The notes beneath the pieces were generated by a model. It saw nothing but the letters and a program-made list of their open reading frames with translations, ran no database searches and had not been told where the DNA came from. Positions 8,004 to 16,361 of a stretch of DNA of 64,000 bases are shown here, one piece after another. Numbering within the stretch: position 1 is the stretch's first letter; each line of letters begins with the position of its first letter. The DNA comes from Leptospira sp. WS39.C2. GTDB taxonomy: Bacteria > Spirochaetota > Leptospiria > Leptospirales > Leptospiraceae. The stretch covers positions 3,330,001-3,394,000 of the forward strand of contig NZ_CP162142.1 of the NCBI RefSeq assembly GCF_040833965.1, in the 5' to 3' direction. Made by a program: the position numbers and the translations under genes.

Positions 8004-9251
8004 TTACTTCTTTCCTAAACCTGTAGTTTTTGCACCAACGAGGATTGACATGTTTCCTGATGGGTGTTTGTTTTCGCGCATCAATTGGTGGCACTCACCA
8101 GTTTGTTCGAAAGTATAAGTTTCAGCTAAAACTGGATCCACTTTTTTATCAATGACGAGTTGGTTTAAGTCACGGCAATTGTCGTCGTTTGCGAAGTGTG
8201 AACCTTGTAGACGTTTTTGTCTCATCCAAAGGTAACGTAAATCACCAGTTGCATTAAAACCTGTCGTTCCTGCACAGATCACAACCATACCACCTGTTTC
8301 ACAAACGAATACAGAAGTAGGAAGTGTTGTTTCCCCTGGGTGTTCAAAAACAATTTGTGGGTTTTTGCCTTTGCCAGCGATGTCCCAAATTGCTTTTCCA
8401 AACTCGCGTGCTTGTTTGGTCCATTCAACAAATGCTTCCGGTTTGTTGATATCAGAAGTGAGGGCACCCCAATGTTTGAACTTGTTACGGTTGATCACAC
8501 CAGCAGCACCTAAGTTTTTACAGAATTCAATTTTATCATCAGAAGATACAACTGCGATTGGAATTCCACCAGCTGCTTTCACAATTTGGATTGCCATGGC
8601 ACCAAGTCCACCTGCTCCACCCCAAATGAGGACAACATCACCTGGTTTTACATCGTTTGGTTTCCAGTGGTGTAACATTCTGTATGCGGTAGCTGCAACT
8701 AACATGTATGCTGCGGATGCTTCCCATGTTAGGTGTTGCGGACGAGGAAGGCACTGGTGGTCTTGCACTTTGCAAAATTGTGCAAATGATCCCCAGTTTG
8801 ATTCATATCCCCAAATGATTTGTGAAGGAGCATACATTGGGTCTTTTCCAGAAAGAACCCAAGGATCTTTTGGATCCCACATTGCACAATGGACAACTAC
8901 TTCATCACCGACTTTTACATTTTTGACTTCAGAACCAACTTTGTAGACAATACCAGAAGCATCAGAGCCTCCGATGTGGAATTTTTCAGGTTCCCCTTTT
9001 TTATTCCGTGCCGCAATGACATCAACAGGGTAACCTAAGGCTGCCCAAACGTTGTTATAGTTGACTCCAGCAGCCATAGTGGCTACGAGAACTTCGTTCG
9101 GACCGATCTCCGGAACATCAATGACTTCTGATTGGAAAGAAGTTTTCGGTTCGCCGTAACGTTCCGGGCGAATGACCTGTGCGTGCATTTTTTTTGGCAC
9201 GACTCCAATAGGAGGTAGTTCCCCTACTGGTACGATTTCTACGTTGCTCAT
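8004..9251 (-). CDS. ccrA: Crotonyl-CoA carboxylase/reductase
   Basis: MDR-superfamily enzyme of 415 residues that reductively carboxylates crotonyl-CoA to ethylmalonyl-CoA. The length and diagnostic segments fit Ccr rather than a plain enoyl reductase: [48 protein letters not shown] and [12 protein letters not shown]. The Asn, Glu and His associated with CO2 binding in characterised Ccr proteins appear to be retained in these segments. The cofactor loop is [15 protein letters not shown]. No other ethylmalonyl-CoA pathway gene is adjacent, so it may instead supply ethylmalonyl-CoA as an unusual acyl precursor. Carboxylation is inferred from homology. Confidence 0.88.
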   Translation of the reverse strand: MSNVEIVPVGELPPIGVVPKKMHAQVIRPERYGEPKTSFQSEVIDVPEIGPNEVLVATMAAGVNYNNVWAALGYPVDVIAARNKKGEPEKFHIGGSDASGIVYKVGSEVKNVKVGDEVVVHCAMWDPKDPWVLSGKDPMYAPSQIIWGYESNWGSFAQFCKVQDHQCLPRPQHLTWEASAAYMLVAATAYRMLHHWKPNDVKPGDVVLIWGGAGGLGAMAIQIVKAAGGIPIAVVSSDDKIEFCKNLGAAGVINRNKFKHWGALTSDINKPEAFVEWTKQAREFGKAIWDIAGKGKNPQIVFEHPGETTLPTSVFVCETGGMVVICAGTTGFNATGDLRYLWMRQKRLQGSHFANDDNCRDLNQLVIDKKVDPVLAETYTFEQTGECHQLMRENKHPSGNMSILVGAKTTGLGKK

Positions 9252-9315
9252 AGATTACCTTTTACGATTAAGATTTATACAGTTTCTTAGAACGTTTTAA
9301 AAAAGGCATGAAATG

Positions 9316-10260
9316 TCAATCGCTTCCCCACTCCATTGAGAAGGCAAAGGTCCACGCAGACTGGTACAATCGATACTCTCGATCCCGTTGTAATGGATAA
9401 CGGTATGCCAAACTCATATTGTATTTTTCAGAAAAATTCCAAGAAAACCCAGCACTTGCTTCTGTAAAATAAGATGGATTGTTTTTGTCTTTTTCTTTGG
9501 AATAATCGACTCCGTTATATGGATTCCGATACAAAACACCTGTGAAAAGGGAAACTTCAGGCATCAAATAATACGTCACATACGCAGAAACGAGTGTTGT
9601 TTTTTTGAATTCATATTCAGGTTCTGGTGGAGAGGCAGAAGGTTTTCGTAAATAAAACGGAATCCCATCATTGTCTTGTAAATTATTTGGCTGTGGTCTC
9701 GAAAGAGGATTCAGTCCACCAATCTTTGTAACGAATGACCATTTCTCATACAAGTATCCAAGTTTGATAAACCCAGATCCTGTATAATAATTTCCACCAG
9801 TAAACCTATCCGTATCGGGACCACTCGGAAAACCAACCGATCCTTCGATCACAAAAAAGTAAGGTTTGTCCAAATCAAAAAAAGGTTGGTATTTAAAACC
9901 AAGATAGGTTTTACCAATTCGTGCGGCATCTTCCCGTCCTCTTTGTTGGTAATAATTCCAAGGAACGGATGCATTGAGTGCAAACCTTCCATCAAAAAAA
10001 TTCAACTCAGCAAAGGCAGTCGTTGTGAAGAGATGGCTATTCTCTCTAGTGGATTGGTAATAGTCTTGGGTCATCACCAAGTAGTTAGTTGGTTTCTCTC
10101 GTTTTCCAGTAAAAGGATCGACAAACCTCGCAGTTGCATTGGGACTATCCGACGAACCCGTGTGATGCGAATTAATAGGGAAGTTAAGGAATAAAACAAA
10201 AAGGAAAAGAAGAATAGAAAAGAATTTTCGAAAAGTCAATTCGCAAAATAAAGTTTTCAT
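9316..10260 (-). CDS. Outer-membrane beta-barrel protein of the MbnP/MbnH operon
   Basis: Last gene of the five-gene minus-strand operon. An N-terminal signal (FFSILLFLFVLFLNFPINS) precedes a His-rich start of the mature chain (HHTGSSDSP) and alternating aromatic strands such as FVIEGSVGFPSG, YTGSGFIKLGYLYEKWSF and YNMSLAYRYPLQ. This is a porin- or transporter-like barrel. The frame extends to 10281, but the ATG at 10260 overlaps the stop of the upstream lipoprotein gene and gives a cleaner signal. By context it could export or import the metal or substrate handled by the MbnP/MbnH pair. That role is inference. Confidence 0.65.
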   Translation of the reverse strand: MKTLFCELTFRKFFSILLFLFVLFLNFPINSHHTGSSDSPNATARFVDPFTGKREKPTNYLVMTQDYYQSTRENSHLFTTTAFAELNFFDGRFALNASVPWNYYQQRGREDAARIGKTYLGFKYQPFFDLDKPYFFVIEGSVGFPSGPDTDRFTGGNYYTGSGFIKLGYLYEKWSFVTKIGGLNPLSRPQPNNLQDNDGIPFYLRKPSASPPEPEYEFKKTTLVSAYVTYYLMPEVSLFTGVLYRNPYNGVDYSKEKDKNNPSYFTEASAGFSWNFSEKYNMSLAYRYPLQRDREYRLYQSAWTFAFSMEWGSD

Positions 10261-11165
10261 CGTTCGACTCCCGGAAAACATCCAGGAAAACTAAAGGTGA
10301 TATCTTCGGCATGTAGGTTTTGTTGGAGGATATTGTAAAGATTCACATTGGAGACTTTGGAGATGACAACAGGATCAGTTCCAATTGGCAAAGAATCTAA
10401 AAAACGAATGGGTGTTCCTGAAACTGTTCTATCTTGGAATAATCCAGACAAAGAAAATAAAATTTCAATATTCCCACTGCGACCATTCTTAATGGGAATT
10501 TTACATTTAGGAGTGATCGTTTTAGAACCTTGAGGTAAAAGAATAGTAACTAATTTAGTATCTGGAGTTCGAGTTACATTCATTTGGATATAAATCTCTT
10601 CCCAGCTAACATTAGCTATGGCGACAACACCCAATGGCATATTGGTAGTTCGTGTATTCGAATACAAAAAACTAGCGCCTGTTTCCATTGTGCTATTGAA
10701 CTCTGTGATGTTCGAAACAATTGCTGTAGCCAAAAAAGGATATGATTTCCCATACAAATCATCTGCTGGCAAATCCAGTGGCACTGTAAAAGGTGTGTGT
10801 GTTTTGGCTTCGGCATGACTCCGTTCCGAACTTGTGGTGGAAATTCCCAACACTTGGTTTGGTGGGTTGATCCGGTAGGTTCCCGTTTCCCAATGGATGT
10901 AAGTACTACTTTGAATTGAAATATTGAAAGATGTTGGTGAAGGGCTTGTCAGGCTAAACTGATTGAGGTTATCATCTGCTTGGTTGTCATAACTTCGCAG
11001 ATTTGTACCAACGGGAATGGTTTGGTTGTTATTGAAAAATATCAGGTTCTGGAGGATGACGAGTTTTTCCTCTTCGCTATTCCCAACAGAACCAAACGTA
11101 CAATGGGAGACAAGGCCCAAACAAATAAAATGGGCCAAACAATACTTTAGTTTACAAACTTTCAA
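10257..11165 (-). CDS. Hypothetical lipoprotein in the MbnP/MbnH operon
   Basis: Protein of 302 residues with a signal and lipobox near residue 22 (LGLVSHC) and a beta-rich, Ser/Thr/Asn-rich mature part. I do not recognise the family. Visible features are a His/Glu-containing stretch (SERSHAEAKTHTPF), a Cys in TPKCKIPIKNG and another in FPGCFPG at the C-terminus. It overlaps both neighbours by a few bases, so it is coupled between the MbnH gene and the barrel. A role as an additional surface or periplasmic component of the same system is inference. Confidence 0.6.
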   Translation of the reverse strand: MKVCKLKYCLAHFICLGLVSHCTFGSVGNSEEEKLVILQNLIFFNNNQTIPVGTNLRSYDNQADDNLNQFSLTSPSPTSFNISIQSSTYIHWETGTYRINPPNQVLGISTTSSERSHAEAKTHTPFTVPLDLPADDLYGKSYPFLATAIVSNITEFNSTMETGASFLYSNTRTTNMPLGVVAIANVSWEEIYIQMNVTRTPDTKLVTILLPQGSKTITPKCKIPIKNGRSGNIEILFSLSGLFQDRTVSGTPIRFLDSLPIGTDPVVISKVSNVNLYNILQQNLHAEDITFSFPGCFPGVER

Positions 11166-12373
11166 AATGGACTCGCAAACTTGGGGTTCGTCAAAAACTC
11201 TTCATCCGTTAAAGCTAGTAGGAAGTTTACCATATCATTCCGTTCGGAATCCGCGATGGAAAAAGCGCGAATCAAAGCGGAATCTTTGACCGTATGGTTT
11301 TGTCCACCACTGCGGTAGTGGTCTACCACCTTTGTTAAGGCATCCCTTGCACAATCCGTTTTAGTTTTGCCAGCACCAGCAGGTTTATCGGGATTGTTTG
11401 CATCATCACACATAAAACTTCCATCATGCATATATGGATAAGTGACACCAATATTACGAAGAGACGGAGCACGAAATTTCCCCGTATCTGATGCATTTCC
11501 AGTTAAATCAAATAACCCTCGTTTATTGCTAGGCCGAGCTGCATAATACGCATCATCGTGGATTCCATTGCTGTGATAAAAAAACTCTTCTTGAGCACCG
11601 CCATGAAAAGATGTATCCGTGAAATTAAAACCACCATGGCAATGGAAACATTCTGCTACTTCTCCATTAAATAAATTCATTCCACGGATTTCTGATGCAT
11701 TTAAAGCAGATTTATTATTCCGAAAGGTATATTGGTCATATCTAGAATTCCCTGAAATCAACGATCTTTGGAAACTTGCTAATGCAAACCGTACATTTTG
11801 TTCGCTTACTGCAGCATCAGCATTTCCATAAGCATTGGTAAAGAGAGTTTTGTATATGGATTTGGATTTTAATTTATCCAAAAAAACATTCGATGACAAA
11901 CCAAGTTCAATTGGATTTTCTCCAAACATAGGAACTCTCGCTTGGATTTCCAAATTTGTCATCTTAGGATTGTTCCATGTTAGTCGAGGAAGATAAGCCA
12001 CATTGGAGAGGTGTTGAGAATTTCTAGGATGGACTTCAGAAGTAATACCCAATGGAAAATCCTTTCCATCCGAAAATGCCAAGGATTGGATATGGCAACT
12101 TCCACAAGACATGGTTTCATTTTCTGAAAGTATTTTTTCATTAAATAAATGCCTTCCCAACTCTACTTTTGCTTTTGTCATCGGATTTTCAGCTGGTACA
12201 TTCGGCACTGGGAATCCTGGTGGTAAGTCCCAAACCCAATCAGATGCAGTTGCTAATATACCAATCGCTGCGAGCAACAAATCGTTATTGGTTTCTTCTT
12301 TTTGAAAAGGCAAAACATTACAGCCAATGAATAAGGCAGATAAAAGCGAAATTCTAAATTTGGTAAAAATCAT
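11162..12373 (-). CDS. Di-heme cytochrome c peroxidase-like enzyme, MbnH family
   Basis: Envelope di-heme enzyme of 403 residues with two c-type heme sites, CGSCH (90-94) and CFHCH (242-246), in a CcpA/MauG-type scaffold. The N-terminus is a lipoprotein signal (LLSALFIGC, Cys about 18). In the described MbnH proteins this scaffold converts a Trp of the partner MbnP to kynurenine, creating a copper site. Here the MbnP-type gene lies immediately upstream (63 bp), which supports that assignment over a simple peroxidase. It overlaps the downstream lipoprotein gene. Heme attachment would need a cytochrome c maturation system encoded elsewhere. Confidence 0.85.
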   Translation of the reverse strand: MIFTKFRISLLSALFIGCNVLPFQKEETNNDLLLAAIGILATASDWVWDLPPGFPVPNVPAENPMTKAKVELGRHLFNEKILSENETMSCGSCHIQSLAFSDGKDFPLGITSEVHPRNSQHLSNVAYLPRLTWNNPKMTNLEIQARVPMFGENPIELGLSSNVFLDKLKSKSIYKTLFTNAYGNADAAVSEQNVRFALASFQRSLISGNSRYDQYTFRNNKSALNASEIRGMNLFNGEVAECFHCHGGFNFTDTSFHGGAQEEFFYHSNGIHDDAYYAARPSNKRGLFDLTGNASDTGKFRAPSLRNIGVTYPYMHDGSFMCDDANNPDKPAGAGKTKTDCARDALTKVVDHYRSGGQNHTVKDSALIRAFSIADSERNDMVNFLLALTDEEFLTNPKFASPF

Positions 12374-12436
12374 TTTTTGATTCCTAAACTCACTTGGTTA
12401 CCTAAGGGAAACGGTAACCAAGTGAATCATAATTAT

Positions 12437-13285
12437 TTACTTTAAACTAAATACTCTTTGAGAAATTGAACTATCGACTGCTCCGGTGCTGATATTCAAA
12501 CCGAATGCCTGGACTAAAGTATCACAAGGTGCTGCTGTGCCTGGCATACAAGATTGGGCACCAGTTGTTGAATACCCTTGTAAAAGTTTATCTACGTCAA
12601 AGCCTATTGTTTGGTTGGATGGATTAATTTGACCTGATATCTGAATACTAGCTCTGAATTTTTTCGTACATCCATAATTTGGTGCAGCATTGCAAGTTGT
12701 TGATCCCATATGAAATTGTGTGTATCCTGCATCGTTATTGATACTAAACTCAATGTTTGCATGTTTGTATCCACTTGACCAAGCCCAAGTCATCGAACCG
12801 ATATTCAATGGTGCACTTGCAGTAGTTCGGTCTAAATGATTGAGTGAATCCGGTACACCTACCGTAAACTGAATTCCGCTATAATTTCCCGACAATACAG
12901 ATCCTGTTACTTTGCTCCGAGTATCACTTGTTTTAAAAGTCTCAAAGTCTAAAAGTGCTACACCACTATTTTGCCAGTTATTTTCGTTATTCAATGTTAC
13001 ATCAGCTGTTGAACCATCCGCACGTATCAATTTTATTTCGGAAATGTAGTAGCGAAAATCTTTAAATTTAACGGTTTTACCATCTACAGTTTTATTGGTG
13101 TCGTTAAAAGTAACGGATTGCCCTCCAACCAGAGCCTCAAAATTCAAATTCACAGTTTGTGGGATAGCTAGTGCTAAAAGTGCCAAAGTTTGGTTGTCAT
13201 TTGGTTCCGAAACCGTGTCACAAGATACTAACCCGAAAAGAAAGATCGAGAGAAAAAAAAGTTTAATTACATGTAATAATTTCAT
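12437..13285 (-). CDS. MbnP family copper-binding protein
   Basis: Predicted lipoprotein of 282 residues (lipobox FLFGLVSC, Cys 22) of the MbnP (AZL_007920/MXAN_0976) family. Diagnostic segments are LNFEALVGGQ, DFRYYISEIKLI, FTVGVPDSLNH and MTWAWSSGYKHANIEF. The WAW motif (167-169) lies in the region where family members carry the Trp that MbnH oxidises to kynurenine, and nearby His residues (150, 175) are candidate copper ligands. The pairing with the downstream di-heme gene is the family's hallmark. No methanobactin precursor or biosynthesis gene is visible, so this is a methanobactin-independent copper or redox role. Confidence 0.85.
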   Translation of the reverse strand: MKLLHVIKLFFLSIFLFGLVSCDTVSEPNDNQTLALLALAIPQTVNLNFEALVGGQSVTFNDTNKTVDGKTVKFKDFRYYISEIKLIRADGSTADVTLNNENNWQNSGVALLDFETFKTSDTRSKVTGSVLSGNYSGIQFTVGVPDSLNHLDRTTASAPLNIGSMTWAWSSGYKHANIEFSINNDAGYTQFHMGSTTCNAAPNYGCTKKFRASIQISGQINPSNQTIGFDVDKLLQGYSTTGAQSCMPGTAAPCDTLVQAFGLNISTGAVDSSISQRVFSLK

Positions 13286-13371
13286 AAATACCTAATATTC
13301 TAATATGCTATTTTAATTTTTATCGCAGCCAAAATTCCGGCTGCAGGAATTAAATTTTGGAAAATGATTCC

Positions 13372-13842
13372 TTAGGAATTACGCGGTGGTCGGAGTAAGG
13401 TAAGTATTTTTCCATCCTCGAGAGTGGAAGGAGACTCATAAATCGTATAAGAAAACAAAATTGGGAGCGATAATCCAAAAGTGAAATTTGGTCTATCCAT
13501 AGTTTGGTGGTGCATCCGAAGGGACATCGCTTCTTTTTTCTTTTTTTTGCAAGAACAAAGGTGTGCTTCTCCATCTTTTGCATCATGGCAACTTGGTTTT
13601 AAAGCTATTTCTTTTGAATGAGAGTGGTTTGTTTCATCAGAAGCAGAAATCTTTCCACTTTGTTTTTCGAGAAACAATTGATCTTCGGAATTGGAATGTT
13701 TTTCCTTTTTGGAACCATGGTTGCATTTACAAATTTTGGAATTTGATTCTAGGCAATATCCAAGTAACCCACTTCCCAAAAAGAAAAATTGGGTAGTTAG
13801 TACTAAGGTCAAAAGCCCTGCAATCCACCGAAAGGAGACCAT
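13372..13842 (-). CDS. Cys/His-rich membrane-anchored protein, candidate metal-binding
   Basis: Protein of 156 residues, first gene of the MbnP/MbnH operon. One N-terminal hydrophobic segment (IAGLLTLVLTTQFFFLGSG) precedes a region dense in potential metal ligands: YC, ICKCNHGSKKEKH, NHSHS, SCHDAKDGEAHLCSCKK and RMHHQTM. A second hydrophobic patch (GLSLPILFSYTIY) lies near the C-terminus. I do not recognise a named family. The thiol/imidazole/thioether content and the location upstream of a copper protein suggest a metal sensor, chaperone or buffer. This is inference from composition and context. Confidence 0.65.
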   Translation of the reverse strand: MVSFRWIAGLLTLVLTTQFFFLGSGLLGYCLESNSKICKCNHGSKKEKHSNSEDQLFLEKQSGKISASDETNHSHSKEIALKPSCHDAKDGEAHLCSCKKKKKEAMSLRMHHQTMDRPNFTFGLSLPILFSYTIYESPSTLEDGKILTLLRPPRNS

Positions 13843-13925
13843 CTACCCTAATCTTTTGCCCTTTGTTCAAAAATCGAGACAATTTTTGGACAAATTGAGT
13901 GTTCCCCGTCTTGCCCTTTGAAAAG

Positions 13926-14294
13926 ATGGTCTTGGAACCAAATGCATCCAAGCTAGAGGCCCTCAAGATGAAACGCACAGAACTGGAACGCAGAGAAAGA
14001 GAGCTGCGAAAGGCAGAAAAGAAAAAGATCCAACCCGGAGAAAAGGAAGCGATGAGTGTAGGTGACTACATTGATGCTCTTTTTGGAATGTTTCGTTATG
14101 ATTCAGATGAAATTTTTAATGCATCCGATGATGAAAACATTCTCGAACTGCTAGAAAACATGAAAATGGAACACCCAGAAAAACAATGGGATGTGATCAT
14201 TCGCAAAGCAGTGAACAAAACCAAAGTGGAACAAAAAGATAAAGCATACGACGCACTTCGCAACTTAGCGGGAATCTCCGTAGCAACAGCATAA
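13926..14294 (+). CDS. Conserved hypothetical protein, helical, charged
   Basis: Small soluble protein (122 residues from the ATG at 13926; the frame is open from a GTG at 13899). The N-terminal third is a highly charged coiled-coil-like helix (LKMKRTELERRERELRKAE), followed by SVGDYIDALFGMFRYDSDE and an acidic C-terminal half. No known family is recognised. It is divergent from the MbnP/MbnH operon with a short shared promoter region and stands upstream of the phosphatase gene on the same strand. Confidence 0.6.
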   Translation: MVLEPNASKLEALKMKRTELERRERELRKAEKKKIQPGEKEAMSVGDYIDALFGMFRYDSDEIFNASDDENILELLENMKMEHPEKQWDVIIRKAVNKTKVEQKDKAYDALRNLAGISVATA

Positions 14295-14319
14295 ATCCTT
14301 TTTTTTCCTTACAAACAGA

Positions 14320-14360
14320 TTTACAAAGGAAGGTTCACGTCTTATACTAGTGACCTTCCT
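14320..14360 (+). promoter_or_regulatory. Sigma70-like promoter embedded in a dyad before the phosphatase gene
   Basis: TTTACA (14320-14325), a 17-bp spacer and TATACT (14343-14348) make a strong promoter. A dyad, AGGAAGGTTCAC (14327-14338) against GTGACCTTCCT (14350-14360), flanks the -10 box with one bulged base. Transcription would start about 8 bp before the ATG at 14363, giving a nearly leaderless mRNA. The dyad is placed like a repressor operator. Confidence 0.5.
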
Positions 14361-14362
14361 GT

Positions 14363-16339
14363 ATGAAACAGACCCTTGCCATCATTCTGTTATGTCTCTT
14401 TCATACCATACTGGGAGCGGAAGAGAACCACTGCCCCAATGTAAATACTTTTCCCATCTCCACTAACCATGGAAAACCTTCTGACTTATCCTTTCATTTA
14501 GCCTTTACTACAACCGAAGATCCCATCTCTGAACTGAAAGGGATTTTAAATCTATTCAAAACAAAACCCGTTACACTAGCAAATGGAGTGGTTCCCAATT
14601 TTGGGAATACACCAAATCAATATTGGTTTTGTTTTATATTGCATAATGATGAAAATCATAACAAACGAACCATCACTTTTATCAAATACCCACTCTTAGA
14701 TGAAGTTCAATTTTACGCCTTACGAGAGTCAGGCGAAGTTAACACTAACACACAGGGAAGAAGATACCCATTTGGAAATCGAGACAGAGATTATCGTGGT
14801 TTTAGTTTTGCTACTGAATTATTACCAAGTGAAACTGTAACCTATTTTGTCGGTATCAAAACTGACAGTTCTGTTTCTGTCCCACTGATGATTGCCGAAG
14901 AAAAAAATTTTGATACATATAAATCCATCGATACACTGTTACAAGGAATGTTCTTTGGAATTGTCTGTGTGATGAGCCTTTACAATTTATTTGTCTATTT
15001 TATGGTAAAAGACAAAGCCTATATTTTTTATGTAAATTACCTGATCCTTGCTGCCATCCTCTTCCAACTTTCTATGCAGGGATTATTGCCTGTTTTGTTT
15101 TTTCCAAACCAACCAGAGTTAGTTTATAACGCTCATAATTTTTTGTATTTTTTATTTTTACTCTCTTGTTTTCCAATGAGCATCACCTTTATGAATTTAA
15201 AGGAAAATGCTCCTCGTTTTTACCTCGGTTTTATGGGATTGTCTCTCGTTCCCATGGTATGTTTGCTCCTTTTACCACTTTTACCTTACCGAGAACTGAA
15301 CCAGTTTGGCGATTTGTTATCATCCTCTTTAGCTTTTTATGCCCTTATCGTTTCATATTACGTATCTTTTGTTAAAAAGTTTCCACCAGCCAGATTTTAT
15401 TTCTTCGGCTACTTTATGTTAATTGTGGGAGGCCTCACGACAGTATTAAAGTATATGGGATTTTTCCCGGTGAATGTATTCACGGAAAATGCCTTCCAAG
15501 CTGCTATGGCGATGGAAGTTTTACTGATGGCGTTTGGTCTTGGGGACAGAATCTCTGTAGTGCAAAAAGAAAAAGAGAGAATCCAACTCAAAGCAGAAAT
15601 CAACAAACAAAAGTTAATTGCCTATGGAAAAGAATTAAAACTCGCACAGAAATTACAGGAATCCACTTTACCTCAAATTTTGCCAAAATTTCCTGGCCTT
15701 TCCATAAGGACTGGTTATTTTCCAGCTTCTCTTGTGGGTGGAGATTTTTATGATCTGACAGTCTACGGCAAACAACAAATTTGTGGGCTCATTGCTGATG
15801 TCACAGGACATGGAGTACCTGCTGCGATCGAAGCTGCGATGTTAAAAATCGCATATATGCAAACTTTGGCTTTTGCAAACAAACCAGGAAAAGTTTTAGA
15901 GAGCATCAACCAAGCCCTTGCCGGAAATTACAAAAATCAATTTTTAACTGCCAGTGCCATTTTTATCGATTTAGAACAAAAAGTTTTAAAGGTAGCAAAT
16001 GCAGGACATCCCGCCTTATACAAGTTCAATGAGACTTCCAAATCCATAGACGTAATCCGACCAAAAGGTAAACTCATCGGATTCTCTAAAGAGGGTTTGT
16101 ATTCAGAAGAGGTTCATTCTGTGCAAAAGGGAGATAAAATCTTATTATTCACAGATGGAATTTGGGACCTTTGGGAAAACGGTGATTCAGGCGAGGAAGC
16201 ACTTCTTGATTGGTTACTGCAAAGGAAAGCAGAAACCGTTGAATCTTTGTATGGTGGGATCGATGAACACATACGCCTGCGAAACAAAGAAGGTCCCGCA
16301 GACGACGATATCACATTTATTCTATTTGAAATTACTTAA
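14363..16339 (+). CDS. 7TM-DISM receptor with SpoIIE-type PP2C phosphatase
   Basis: Membrane sensor of 658 residues. It has a signal peptide, a periplasmic 7TMR-DISMED2-like beta domain (about 30-180), a seven-helix 7TM-DISM region (about 190-390), a short coiled linker (QKEKERIQLKAEINKQKL) and a C-terminal SpoIIE/PP2C domain from about 420. Catalytic metal-site motifs are VGGDFYD (about 458) and ADVTGHGVPAA, with a late DDDITFILFE. Such proteins dephosphorylate anti-sigma-factor antagonists in partner-switching cascades. No antagonist or anti-sigma gene is adjacent. It is convergent with the Na/Pi transporter gene. Confidence 0.88.
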   Translation: MKQTLAIILLCLFHTILGAEENHCPNVNTFPISTNHGKPSDLSFHLAFTTTEDPISELKGILNLFKTKPVTLANGVVPNFGNTPNQYWFCFILHNDENHNKRTITFIKYPLLDEVQFYALRESGEVNTNTQGRRYPFGNRDRDYRGFSFATELLPSETVTYFVGIKTDSSVSVPLMIAEEKNFDTYKSIDTLLQGMFFGIVCVMSLYNLFVYFMVKDKAYIFYVNYLILAAILFQLSMQGLLPVLFFPNQPELVYNAHNFLYFLFLLSCFPMSITFMNLKENAPRFYLGFMGLSLVPMVCLLLLPLLPYRELNQFGDLLSSSLAFYALIVSYYVSFVKKFPPARFYFFGYFMLIVGGLTTVLKYMGFFPVNVFTENAFQAAMAMEVLLMAFGLGDRISVVQKEKERIQLKAEINKQKLIAYGKELKLAQKLQESTLPQILPKFPGLSIRTGYFPASLVGGDFYDLTVYGKQQICGLIADVTGHGVPAAIEAAMLKIAYMQTLAFANKPGKVLESINQALAGNYKNQFLTASAIFIDLEQKVLKVANAGHPALYKFNETSKSIDVIRPKGKLIGFSKEGLYSEEVHSVQKGDKILLFTDGIWDLWENGDSGEEALLDWLLQRKAETVESLYGGIDEHIRLRNKEGPADDDITFILFEIT

Positions 16340-16361
16340 TACTATTTTGCAAATACACGGA

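Noticed and set aside
8365..8946. 193-codon frame opposite ccrA
   Set aside because: Antisense shadow of a well-supported gene. Composition follows the ccrA codon pattern.
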